This document shows, piece by piece, positions 56,689-64,000 of a DNA stretch of 64,000 bases. The translations under genes and the position numbers were made by a program. The stretch comes from Psychrobacillus antarcticus (GTDB taxonomy: Bacteria > Bacillota > Bacilli > Bacillales_A > Planococcaceae): contig NZ_JAIZDB010000016.1 of NCBI RefSeq assembly GCF_029533155.1, positions 1-64,000 of the forward strand. Direction: 5' to 3'. Numbering within the stretch: position 1 is the stretch's first letter; each line of letters begins with the position of its first letter. The notes below the pieces were generated by a model, which saw only the letters and a list, made by a program, of their open reading frames with translations, was not told the DNA's origin and made no database searches.

Positions 56689-57579
56689 CTACCACAATAA
56701 CCAATTTTCCGAATGAGGATTACTCTTAATAACAGTTCGTCCCTCTACCTCTTCTAACCAGTTATAAAACTTCACAGGTTTACTTTCACGTGGTTGTTCC
56801 TCCACAGATAAAGAAGTGGTTGTCTTTCTATTAGAACGCTCCATCGACTTGTTATAAGCTCCTACGAATGCACTTCGTAAAGTCTTAGATAATGTTAATG
56901 TTCCGTCTGCAATATCACTTATAAGCTTGAAAATTACATTCTTAGCTTTTATGAAGTCAGATACATTAATTAGATCAGTAGCTAATACTGCTTTATGCAA
57001 TTCATCTTTTAACTCATCTTTCATTGGTAAGCTATTCATGAAATCGAATAACATCTCCTTGTACTCATTCATGTATGCTTTTTTGTTTTCAGCTTGCAAA
57101 GCTAATTCTTCCCTAAGGTTATATATATTTTTTGCTTGTTTAGAACTTAAAAGATTAAAAGATTTAATGCTTAGGTCCTCAGATTGTGGAGGACAAGTTA
57201 CGTCGTTACTAGCTTCAACTACCTCTTCTCGTTGTGTCACACTCGATGTGTCATCATAAGGTAAAATTTTATAAATGCTTGCTCCTTTGATTCCGTTTAA
57301 CTTCGTTTGCGTTACTTTTTCAATAATTTTCAATGAGATCAGCTTCTTAATTCCTCGCATTACTGTGCTACGAGATGTGTTAGTTTTGTCTGCAATTGTT
57401 TCAGCTTTTAAATGTGAAGCACCTGGATACATTAATGAACGCCCAGCAATCATGAAAACAATGGCACGTTCAGATGTTGTTAAATCTAATCTGTATTTGT
57501 CTATATGTTTTTTAACGTTTAGATCCATGTCTTCCACAGATTTAAATGTTGCATGCTCTGCTAAATATTCGAATGCCAT
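56689..57579 (-). CDS. Phage helix-turn-helix protein (replication/regulation)
   Basis: 296 residues. The first 110 contain a winged HTH (HLKAETIADKTNTSRSTVMR then GIKKLISLKIIEKV), as in replication-initiator-like or RepL-type plasmid/phage proteins; the rest is helical and charged, with a WLEEVEGR C-terminal block. The ATG at 57579 follows AGGTGGTGAAAACA. It is divergent from the Cro-like gene with paired operator-like repeats between them. Specific role not known. Confidence 0.7.
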   Translation of the reverse strand: MAFEYLAEHATFKSVEDMDLNVKKHIDKYRLDLTTSERAIVFMIAGRSLMYPGASHLKAETIADKTNTSRSTVMRGIKKLISLKIIEKVTQTKLNGIKGASIYKILPYDDTSSVTQREEVVEASNDVTCPPQSEDLSIKSFNLLSSKQAKNIYNLREELALQAENKKAYMNEYKEMLFDFMNSLPMKDELKDELHKAVLATDLINVSDFIKAKNVIFKLISDIADGTLTLSKTLRSAFVGAYNKSMERSNRKTTTSLSVEEQPRESKPVKFYNWLEEVEGRTVIKSNPHSENWLLW

Positions 57580-57607
57580 TGTTTTCACCACCTAATTATA
57601 AATAAAT

Positions 57608-57687
57608 AGTTATATACATAACTTATTAAATTAAATATATATCCAATTAGTTATAATTGCAAGGTTTATTTATAACTTTTTAGTTAT
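57608..57687. promoter_or_regulatory. Prophage operator region with two inverted repeats
   Basis: AGTTAT-ATAC-ATAACT (57608-57623) and ATAACT-TTTT-AGTTAT (57672-57687) are perfect inverted repeats using the same hexamer in opposite arrangement; more AGTTATA half-sites lie at 57648 and 57730. They sit between divergent DNA-binding protein genes. Confidence 0.6.
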
Positions 57688-57755
57688 TTTTATATCCACT
57701 TGCGGTTTAATCATGTATAATATGGTTATTAATATAACTTAAAGGAGGTATGAAG

Positions 57756-57968
57756 ATGAATCAAATGGGGGAAAAGATACGGATTGCCTTGATTAAGAAG
57801 GGCATTACTCTTACACAACTAGCTGAGCTAATGAACGTTTCACAACCGAATTTGTCAAAGAAATTGAAGCGGAATAATTTTAATGAAGAAGAACTACATA
57901 AAATCGCTGAATTGTTGGATATGAAATACGAAGCTTATTTTGTGATAAAAGATGGTACGAGAATTTAA
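57756..57968 (+). CDS. Cro/C1-type small DNA-binding protein
   Basis: 70 residues, almost entirely an HTH_3 domain (LTQLAELMNVSQPNLSKKLK, KIAELLDMKYEAYFV). The ATG at 57756 follows AGGAGGTATGAAG. It probably binds the inverted repeats just upstream and controls the divergent pair. Confidence 0.85.
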   Translation: MNQMGEKIRIALIKKGITLTQLAELMNVSQPNLSKKLKRNNFNEEELHKIAELLDMKYEAYFVIKDGTRI

Positions 57969-58042
57969 TTGGCTGCTTTCATATATACAACCCTCTTATT
58001 TATGTTTATCATTATGGTAAATATATGCAAGGGGGTTTTTGT

Positions 58043-58489
58043 TTGAAGAAATTAATATTGCTATTGGTTTTATTTTTATCTGCATGCTCTGGAAGTGATG
58101 ATATAGAAGTTGTGAAAGTGGAAAATGAAGTCGATTATACAAGAGATATCTATCTAATAGAAACAGCGAATGACGTAAGTGAAATACGGTCCCTACACGA
58201 TAAATTATTAGTTCACCTTGCAGAAGAAGAGGAACCTGTTAACGTTGCTATTAAATTAATGGATATGAGTATTGCAGCTTCTGATAATTCATATAAAATA
58301 ATTGGTACTGGATCAATCGAATTTGATTTAATTAAAGCAGATTTAAAAGCAATACAATCATATGTGGATGAAAAGTATAAATTGTTTTCAGAACAAAAGG
58401 AATTAGATAGATTGGCTTTGAATGAAACAATTACAAAACTTTCAAGTCTGATTGATAAGCTTGAAACAAATTTTGAATCGGTTAAATAA
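58043..58489 (+). CDS. Prophage lipoprotein
   Basis: 148 residues. MKKLILLLVLFLSAC (starting at TTG 58043 after GGGGGTTTTTGT) is a lipoprotein signal with lipobox LSAC; the mature part is helical with coiled-coil tendency at the C-terminus (NETITKLSSLIDKLETNF). No family recognised. As a plus-strand gene among minus-strand phage genes it may be a lysogenic-conversion cargo. Confidence 0.75.
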   Translation: MKKLILLLVLFLSACSGSDDIEVVKVENEVDYTRDIYLIETANDVSEIRSLHDKLLVHLAEEEEPVNVAIKLMDMSIAASDNSYKIIGTGSIEFDLIKADLKAIQSYVDEKYKLFSEQKELDRLALNETITKLSSLIDKLETNFESVK

Positions 58490-58508
58490 AAATAAACCAC
58501 CTTCCATT

Positions 58509-58682
58509 TTACTGGTTGGTGGTTTTCCTATTCTCGGTATGAGTAAAGTAACTTATCGTATTAGGTAATAACGATATTTCTCCAACTCTTACAGTCTGAT
58601 TAATCACTACAGGTTTATGATCACTATCAAATTTTGCTTTTCGACCATCGGAAAAACTTATAGTTACGATGTATTTTTTCAT
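58509..58682 (-). CDS. Small prophage protein, 57 residues
   Basis: MKKYIVTISFSDGRKAKFDS continues to a polar C-terminus; compact beta-type pattern. AAAGGGGTGAGTAC precedes the ATG. No family recognised; it lies just downstream of the YolD-like gene on the same strand. Confidence 0.55.
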   Translation of the reverse strand: MKKYIVTISFSDGRKAKFDSDHKPVVINQTVRVGEISLLPNTISYFTHTENRKTTNQ

Positions 58683-58735
58683 GTACTCACCCCTTTAAGA
58701 TATCTATTCGAGAGAGGCAAGGAAAGTCCTTCTTA

Positions 58736-59104
58736 TTAATCCATAATTGTCACATCTACTATTTCGTCTAACTTTAACTGGAGTAAAGTAAATGGATCTT
58801 CTAGTTCAATCACTCTTCTTCTTAGGTCCACGCTTTCTACAATACCTCTATTATAGATAAACGCTCCATCCCTCCACAACTTTACTTTAGTGTCAGCTTT
58901 GCTTTTAATGGCCATATCAAGAGTGTTGTTTATTTCATCGTAATCCCATTCATCTAGATCTGGTCTCGGTTCTCTTTTAATTTCTTTGCCGTATTCTCTT
59001 AGCATAGAAACATGTTCAGTAAGCATCATAGCAACCCATTTCTTATTTCCTCGGTCTTGTAATTTGGATAAATCAAAAACTGGTTCGTAAAATTCGTCGT
59101 TCAT
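58736..59104 (-). CDS. YolD-like protein
   Basis: 122 residues with the YolD pattern: DRGNKKWVAMMLTEHVSMLR, a helical LDEWDYDEINNTLDMAI and a beta-rich C-terminal half (GIVESVDLRRRVIELED). YolD proteins occur beside UV-induced Y-family polymerases on plasmids and phages; none is seen here. Its ATG overlaps the preceding gene's stop (ATGA). Confidence 0.82.
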   Translation of the reverse strand: MNDEFYEPVFDLSKLQDRGNKKWVAMMLTEHVSMLREYGKEIKREPRPDLDEWDYDEINNTLDMAIKSKADTKVKLWRDGAFIYNRGIVESVDLRRRVIELEDPFTLLQLKLDEIVDVTIMD

Positions 59105-59322
59105 ACAACTTCACGCTCCCTATGTATAATGGGAACAAATGCGAGTACATTTTCAATAATGAAAGTACGTTTAGCATTCCGCTTAAAGCAAAACACACGA
59201 AAAGTATCACCTTGAATATTTAAGACTTCCACTCGTCTTTGGCTTATATTACCCTCGGAATCCATATACATTAACTCAACTAGTTGATTACGTTCCATAC
59301 ATTTCATTAAATTTATACGCAC
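59101..59322 (-). CDS. Small WYL-like protein
   Basis: 73 residues resembling an isolated WYL-type SH3 fold (LVELMYMDSEGNISQRRVEV, FRVFCFKRNAKRTFIIENVL). It precedes the YolD-like gene with a 4-bp overlap, a common pair. May bind a nucleotide or nucleic acid ligand. Confidence 0.7.
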   Translation of the reverse strand: MRINLMKCMERNQLVELMYMDSEGNISQRRVEVLNIQGDTFRVFCFKRNAKRTFIIENVLAFVPIIHREREVV

Positions 59323-59470
59323 ACTTGTTCCCTCCTTCTTTTGTTTAGTATACGAACAATCGTTCTATTTTACAACTAGAAATTTTTGGACAATAAAAAA
59401 ACGACCTCTTAATTAAGAGTAGATCGCTAATTGGATATCTAAGTTTAAAATAATATTCCTCTTCTTCGCC

Positions 59471-59710
59471 TTATGTCAATGCTTGTTCTTGTCCCTGTTT
59501 TTCCTTCTCTATTTTAACTAGGGTTGAACCTTGTTCATACAGTTCTTCTAATGGTATTCCTCTCGTTTTAGCGGCACCTTCAATTAGTTTAATTTCAGAA
59601 TGCATAGCATCTGATAAAATACCTTTATCTATATTTAAATTTATATAATAATAAAAACCTGCCAACATTTCCGATGGCAATTCATCGTAAAGAGATCCTT
59701 TTAACTCCAA
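59471..59710 (-). CDS. Small prophage protein, about 79 residues
   Basis: Helical, polar (MLAGFYYYINLNIDKGILSD, ending KEKQGQEQALT). TTG at 59710 follows AAGGGGTGCTAAAG. No family recognised; it stands between the lysis genes and the WYL/YolD pair. Confidence 0.55.
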   Translation of the reverse strand: MELKGSLYDELPSEMLAGFYYYINLNIDKGILSDAMHSEIKLIEGAAKTRGIPLEELYEQGSTLVKIEKEKQGQEQALT

Positions 59711-59819
59711 CTTTAGCACCCCTTTTTAATTTCAATTACTTTGCTTTATTTCGACATTATTGTTGAATATCCTTTAAAGTAAAAAAGCCCCACTCGAATT
59801 AATGAGCAGGACTGTAGTA

Positions 59820-59975
59820 TTATTTACTATTAATTTTAGCGAGCATTGCTTTAGATGGTGTTTCATACTTAACGAATCCATCCATCTTGGTAATCCACAT
59901 GCCACCACCAACATAATATTGACCACCTTGATCTTCACGGTTCTTGCCAAAGGTAAAGATTACTAATATTAGCTT
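59820..59975 (-). pseudogene. C-terminal remnant of an unidentified gene
   Basis: The minus strand reads NREDQGGQYYVGGGMWITKM then DGFVKYETPSKAMLAKINSK and TAA, open for about 50 codons but with no start or ribosome binding site. It looks like the end of a lost protein. Confidence 0.45.
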
Positions 59976-59984
59976 TTAATTTTT

Positions 59985-60026
59985 GGACAAATAAAAAAAA
60001 GCCCCACTTCTTCAACAGTGGGGCTA
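59985..60026 (-). terminator. Terminator of the lysis genes
   Basis: AGCCCCACT and AGTGGGGCT form a 9-bp stem; on the minus strand TTTTTTTTATTT follows. It lies about 135 bp after the amidase stop. A similar but weaker AGCCCCACT hairpin occurs at 59785-59812. Confidence 0.85.
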
Positions 60027-60159
60027 CAATCTATTTAAAATAAGATTGTATGAGAAATTACAAAGGGAGATCTTTGGTTTCTCGTAAAAACTATATTACC
60101 ACACATAAATTTAAATTAAGTTAGTAATATTATCCATATTAATAATTTTATAATTGATA

Positions 60160-60903
60160 CTATTTTAATTTATTCTTTAATTCTTCTATCTCTTTAGCTA
60201 GAGGCAATAAAGCATTCCAAACATAGTATTGATTTACTTCACGAAATGGATTCTTACCATCTGTAATCCCTAATTTCATTGCTTCTTGACGTACTTTTTC
60301 TTGTGCAGCATTTAATGTTGGTTCATTCGTCACTCCTGCCACCTCTTTCTTTTTCAATCCGAAATGATTTGCCAAGCCTAATACAATACCTTCTGCTTGT
60401 GCTCTTAATCGGCTCTCATCTCTCAGGGCTACGATATCTATTCGACTGTCCATGAAAGCACCTTCAGTTAAGATCGCTGGCATATTTGTATTCTTCAGCA
60501 CATAGAAGTCCGCCTCTTTAATGCCTCTGTCTTTTAATTTAAAGCTACGTATCAAGTTTGGATGAACAGATTCTGCTAATTTCTTTGACTGTAAGCTGCC
60601 AGGGAAATGGTATGTCTCTGTTCCACCATGAGTGCCCCATTTGCCATCACTTGCATTTTGGTGAACCGATACATAAGCACCTGCTTTCCAATTGTTCGCT
60701 TGGTTGACTCGGGCAGCTAGTGGCGTATCTGTTCTACCTGTATAATCATCCACACGAATAGTTTCAGCGTCTACATAGTCCCTTAATAAAGTAATGATAT
60801 ATCGAACCACCATATCATTAAACGACCACTCTCGCTCATCATCAGGTGTACGTTTGCCGGGTGTATTGATGCCATGCCCTGCATCTAATGCGATTTTCAC
60901 CAC
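60160..60903 (-). CDS. Phage endolysin, N-acetylmuramoyl-L-alanine amidase (Amidase_3)
   Basis: About 247 residues. The catalytic domain (1-180) has the Zn-site motifs ALDAGHG, SVHQNAS and the catalytic Glu in LTEGAFMD; the C-terminal part (about 195-247) includes a helical region (EKVRQEAMKLGITDGKNPF) typical of small wall-binding or linker domains in phage amidases. It cleaves the bond between MurNAc and L-Ala. Start is likely GTG (60903); it overlaps the holin gene. Confidence 0.92.
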   Translation of the reverse strand: MVKIALDAGHGINTPGKRTPDDEREWSFNDMVVRYIITLLRDYVDAETIRVDDYTGRTDTPLAARVNQANNWKAGAYVSVHQNASDGKWGTHGGTETYHFPGSLQSKKLAESVHPNLIRSFKLKDRGIKEADFYVLKNTNMPAILTEGAFMDSRIDIVALRDESRLRAQAEGIVLGLANHFGLKKKEVAGVTNEPTLNAAQEKVRQEAMKLGITDGKNPFREVNQYYVWNALLPLAKEIEELKNKLK

Positions 60904-60904
60904 A

Positions 60905-61363
60905 TCACTCACCATCTTTCAACTGTTTATCTACTTTAGAGCCTATCAATTCTTCATTTATTTCCTTCACAATACTAGCTTGAGTGGATTTATTTGTTTC
61001 AATAACCTTTAACTTTTCAGCTAAATTTGTGGGAACCAATACACCTAGTTCCGCCATATTTTCAAATATCGATAAACCTTCATTTGCGATATAGAAGAGT
61101 ACCGTCGCAAAGGTCAATGTACCGCCTAAATTTAATACCTGGTCAATGATATTTGCAGTAATAATAACAATCAATACAAGTAGTTTGCGAGCATATCCAA
61201 ACAAACTTTTACGACTCCAAAGGTTACCTTTATCAATTGCCTTAACAATTCCTGTGATGATATCCAAAGCCATTAAAATTAATAATAAATGTAAAAACTT
61301 AACCCCACCAAATAAATACATATGTGCTACTTCCAATGATTCCAAATTAATAAATCCTCCCAT
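60905..61363 (-). CDS. Phage holin (phage_holin_4/TcdE-like)
   Basis: 152 residues with three or four membrane helices; LMALDIITGIVKAIDKG and LWSRKSLFGYARKLLVL match the holin 4 family, which forms membrane lesions letting the endolysin out. The charged C-terminus (EELIGSKVDKQLKDGE) overlaps the endolysin start. Starts after AAGGAGATGAAAAA. Confidence 0.92.
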   Translation of the reverse strand: MGGFINLESLEVAHMYLFGGVKFLHLLLILMALDIITGIVKAIDKGNLWSRKSLFGYARKLLVLIVIITANIIDQVLNLGGTLTFATVLFYIANEGLSIFENMAELGVLVPTNLAEKLKVIETNKSTQASIVKEINEELIGSKVDKQLKDGE

Positions 61364-61395
61364 TTTTTCATCTCCTTAGTTTTTGATAAAACAAA

Positions 61396-61421
61396 AAGAA
61401 CGCTCCTATTGGAACGCTCTT
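61396..61421 (-). terminator. Terminator before the holin gene
   Basis: On the minus strand AGAGCGTTCC and GGAGCGTTCT pair (with wobbles) around AATA and are followed by TTTTTG. It overlaps the stop of the upstream 118-residue ORF. Confidence 0.65.
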
Positions 61422-61776
61422 ACGTTGTTGATTTCTCTATTGCCATCATATAATCAAACTTATTAATAATCACATCTCCAAGTAATGCAAATAGATTTTG
61501 TTGGTTGTTTATTTTCGCTGAGTATTCAGCTGCATTAAATGCTCCATCATATGATTCAACTTTTGAACCGTTCATTAAATAGATGGTGACATTCGGTGTT
61601 ACCTCTTCTGGATGAGAAGTAGCGATATAAGATATTGCAGCTTTATTAATAGGTATATTTCCTATTGTAATGGCGTTAATAGCTTGATTATTTATTTGGG
61701 TAACAAACTCTTCTAAGTTTCCTATTGAACCATCTGCAGTTATGTTTTCTCCATTTTTTAAGTTTATAGTTAACAA
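61420..61776 (-). CDS. Prophage protein with internal duplication
   Basis: 118 residues made of two related halves: INLKNGENITADGSIGNLEE (about 4-23) and IYLMNGSKVESYDGAFNAAE (about 65-84), each followed by an INNQ segment and an IxINK-like strand. It follows the tail gene by 12 bp and precedes the holin. Likely a small virion-associated protein; no family recognised. Confidence 0.65.
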   Translation of the reverse strand: MLTINLKNGENITADGSIGNLEEFVTQINNQAINAITIGNIPINKAAISYIATSHPEEVTPNVTIYLMNGSKVESYDGAFNAAEYSAKINNQQNLFALLGDVIINKFDYMMAIEKSTT

Positions 61777-61788
61777 ATAATTTCCTCC

Positions 61789-63498
61789 TTATTTAGCGAC
61801 AAACTTACCATTTGCCCATGCTTTAATATCATTTTCTAGCTGTGCGATTCTAGTTCCTACATAGTTTTCTGTAGCTATTGATGCATTATTGATGTAAGCA
61901 GGCACTTGGATATCGACAACTCCACCAGTCACACGAAATCCTGCTTGTGCAACTAAGTTGGAATTAGGAACATAAACGCCCATAGCACCACTAGCTGATA
62001 ATCCCATCGAACCGTTAGATCCTATTCGAAGTCCGGCAGCATCGATGGACTGAATTAAATGAGAACCTGCAACGGCAGTCATAGTAAGTGTTGAACCTGT
62101 CCCACGACCTACTACAAATGCAGAACTATAAACGTTACTGCCATCTACAATTGTTGCACCTGGTGTTTTTAAATTTGTTACTGTAACCAATCCTTGAAAA
62201 GCTAAATTCTGAGCCATCAAGGAAATTGCATAAGGATCTTGTGTAATTAATGATGATATAGTTTGACCGTTAAAGTCATATACACTTACCTTTTGCTGAA
62301 TCTGTCCTGCTTGAATATTTATAGAGGATTCAGTACCGCTCACACGTGTTCCTAGATTGCTAACCGATAAATTTATATTGTCGGCTTTTACATTAATAGC
62401 TGCCATTTCTTGAGTGATTCTATTATTGACCGATATACTAACGTTGTCTGCTTTTAATTCTAACGTGGCAATTGAAGCATTTACTTCTTCCACAGATAAA
62501 TGAATAAGCTCATTAGTTTGTGTGAATTTACTTCGATATTCTTTTCTATTCTCATCGATTTCAACTTTTTGAGAAACTAATAAATCAGCATTTTTACGAG
62601 GTAATGTTGTTCCTAATATGACAGATGAAGTTACTAGTTTATTTCCTCTTATAATTGTTTTTTTGGATAACACTCTAGTTTGATATTCAATCCCCATTAC
62701 TTCATCAATTAACCATACTCGTTCACCTAACTCTTTATTAGTAAGCTCTACTGCATCCAATTCAAAATAGGCTTCTGGATAATCGACAAGTTCACTTTTC
62801 AATCTCTCTAGCATTGTGGAGGACTCGGTAATTTCATCATCAGTAATTGGGTCAGCTACAATTACTCCATATTTTCCAGCATGGGGAGAAGTATAAGTAA
62901 CAACTAACCCATTCGCACCATGACCAGTAATTTGTGTACGCATTTTACTCCAGTCAACACTCTCTGCTAACGATTTAATATTATGCCCTCTTCTATATTG
63001 AGCATCGTTATCAGGTCCAATCTTTGGAGCAAAATGAACATGTTTATTCGGCATGATTTTCATTTCACATTCAAATGCAGAACATAGAGCATCTTTCAAT
63101 ACAATTACGTTATTTTCTCCGAAGTTTGGGATTAGGCGACTACCTGGTACTTCATTAGTAAATGTCCATCCAGTACCTTGGAAAATGAATGAAGCAAATT
63201 CATTAAGCGTATGAGTACCACCGTATATTGCTTCTTGTCGTGTTCCTACTAAATCGTAGAAAGTTGAAGCAGCAGTAACATCTTTTCGATTGTTATTTTT
63301 CTTTAACTGAGCTAATCGAAAATCATAGCCATCCACAGTAAAGATAGGTCTTTCATCAATAAGAATATGACCTGGATTATTTAGTACAGAAAAAGAAGCA
63401 AACTTCACCACTAGGGTTCCGTTCACTTCTTCGTCCATTTCAAAGCCTTGTATTTGATTAAGCATTTCTGTTTGGTTATTTTGTGTGACCGTTAACAC
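61789..63498 (-). CDS. Phage tail protein (tail endopeptidase/tip-type)
   Basis: 569 residues. The N-terminal half (about 1-300) matches the Prophage_tail/siphovirus tail-associated family (GYDFRLAQLKKNNNRKDVTA, GTGWTFTN); a coiled-coil-like region of repeated VNASIATLELKADNVSISVN and INVKADNINLSVSN follows, then a beta-rich C-terminus with a short helical end (IAQLENDIKAWANGKF) suggesting trimerisation. Start GTG at 63498 follows AGGTGATGTTAT. Confidence 0.85.
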   Translation of the reverse strand: MLTVTQNNQTEMLNQIQGFEMDEEVNGTLVVKFASFSVLNNPGHILIDERPIFTVDGYDFRLAQLKKNNNRKDVTAASTFYDLVGTRQEAIYGGTHTLNEFASFIFQGTGWTFTNEVPGSRLIPNFGENNVIVLKDALCSAFECEMKIMPNKHVHFAPKIGPDNDAQYRRGHNIKSLAESVDWSKMRTQITGHGANGLVVTYTSPHAGKYGVIVADPITDDEITESSTMLERLKSELVDYPEAYFELDAVELTNKELGERVWLIDEVMGIEYQTRVLSKKTIIRGNKLVTSSVILGTTLPRKNADLLVSQKVEIDENRKEYRSKFTQTNELIHLSVEEVNASIATLELKADNVSISVNNRITQEMAAINVKADNINLSVSNLGTRVSGTESSINIQAGQIQQKVSVYDFNGQTISSLITQDPYAISLMAQNLAFQGLVTVTNLKTPGATIVDGSNVYSSAFVVGRGTGSTLTMTAVAGSHLIQSIDAAGLRIGSNGSMGLSASGAMGVYVPNSNLVAQAGFRVTGGVVDIQVPAYINNASIATENYVGTRIAQLENDIKAWANGKFVAK

Positions 63499-63526
63499 AT
63501 AACATCACCTACTTTCATTCCATAAG

Positions 63527-63557
63527 AAAAAGCACAACTCAGATGAGTGTGCTTTTC
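63527..63557 (-). terminator. Terminator after the prophage protease gene
   Basis: On the minus strand AAAAGCACA and TGTGCTTTT form a stem with a short loop, followed by TTTCTTATGG. It separates the protease from the tail gene. Confidence 0.75.
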
Positions 63558-64000
63558 TGTACTTTGTTTAAATAAGAGTCTATAGTCTCTAATACTGTCG
63601 AAGATTTATATACTACACCTAAATCAAGCATCTGTTTTACTTCTGTGTATAGTGACGAATGGTTTGTAGGAATATCTTTTAATAGAATCTGTCCATGTTC
63701 AGTTCTATGATAAACGCGCGCTACTATACCTAAGAATAATACTTTTTGCCCAGTATAATTTTGACCGGTTCTGCCTGTATACGAACCGTTAGCATATGAG
63801 AAAACAGGACTTCCACTAGATCCAGGGAAAACTGAAGCATCAATTAAAAATACTTTATCACCCATAAAATCAACATGAAAGGGAGTTGCTGTAATACCTT
63901 TACGAACAATAGGAAGGTTGTTCACGGAATCCCATAAACCACTTGGGTAACCAATAAATATAATATCTTCTATAGCATCTATATGTTCTGTTATTTGCTC
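63539..64000 (-). CDS. Trypsin-like serine protease (partial, runs off the window)
   Basis: 154 codons are open to the window edge; the 5' end is missing. The nucleophile motif GSSGSPVF (about 55 codons after the internal GTG), preceded by FLIDASVFP, marks a trypsin/S1-type fold; IGYPSGLWD upstream fits the same family. The His and Asp of the triad would be beyond 64000. An S1-type protease next to tail genes is not standard; it could process a virion protein or be accessory cargo. Confidence 0.75.
   Translation of the reverse strand, partial: EQITEHIDAIEDIIFIGYPSGLWDSVNNLPIVRKGITATPFHVDFMGDKVFLIDASVFPGSSGSPVFSYANGSYTGRTGQNYTGQKVLFLGIVARVYHRTEHGQILLKDIPTNHSSLYTEVKQMLDLGVVYKSSTVLETIDSYLNKVQKSTLI

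Overview
The window looks like chromosome from a low-GC, spore-forming Bacillales bacterium. It has cotE next to mutS-mutL, the miaA-hfq-ynbB-glnR-glnA block, BrnQ, a bacterial NO synthase and strong AGGAGG-type ribosome binding sites. A Planococcaceae member (Psychrobacillus- or Lysinibacillus-like) is my best guess from gene content; it is an inference, since no 16S is present.

Layout. 1-143: end of an IS3-like element. 0.3-3.3 kb: DUF3231 protein, a globin-coupled chemoreceptor (HemAT) and, upstream of it, a decayed PAS-EAL gene. 3.8-8.4 kb: Bce-type peptide-antibiotic sensing/efflux operon (ATPase, permease, response regulator, kinase) with an inverted-repeat operator. 9.1-13.6 kb: PAS-AAA-Fis regulator, BrnQ and an amidohydrolase. 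13.9-17.2 kb: GNAT, PAS-STAS protein, broken metallo-beta-lactamase-fold gene, and an MFS efflux gene preceded by a short leader ORF and an RNA switch. 18.2-22.0 kb: Tat-dependent gluconate-dehydrogenase-like oxidoreductase operon, a tatA remnant and a TetR regulator. 17.3-28.5 kb is also a graveyard of group II introns: one ORF-less copy, several broken copies, and an IS1182-like element inserted inside an intron domain V. MepB, MerR-CPBP and small genes are interspersed, ending with an integrase stub.

28.7-43.0 kb: conserved core on the minus strand, read as cotE, mutS, mutL, glpK, glpD, hydrolase, miaA, hfq, rhodanese, ynbB, glnR, glnA. The glnRA promoter carries two clear GlnR boxes. 43.1-48.6 kb: ABC exporter with a nucleotidyltransferase, a CynX-type MFS transporter and nos.

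48.8-55.4 kb: a self-contained catabolic cassette (carbamoylase/allantoate-amidohydrolase-type M20 enzyme, an unusual regulator, a YfcC transporter, an M20 amidohydrolase and an enolase-superfamily epimerase). It is bounded by two ~225-bp direct repeats that copy the 5' region of nos, so it looks like a recent insertion. 56.0-56.5 kb: small secreted excalibur-domain protein and tRNA-Val. 56.7-64.0 kb: right-hand part of a prophage next to the tRNA (regulators, YolD/WYL pair, amidase, holin, tail protein, protease); its integrase is not in the window.

The strongest candidates for something undescribed are the leader-peptide/hairpin switch before the MFS gene (15.8-16.0 kb) and the repeat-flanked N-substituted amino acid/dipeptide cassette with its regulator (48.5-55.9 kb).
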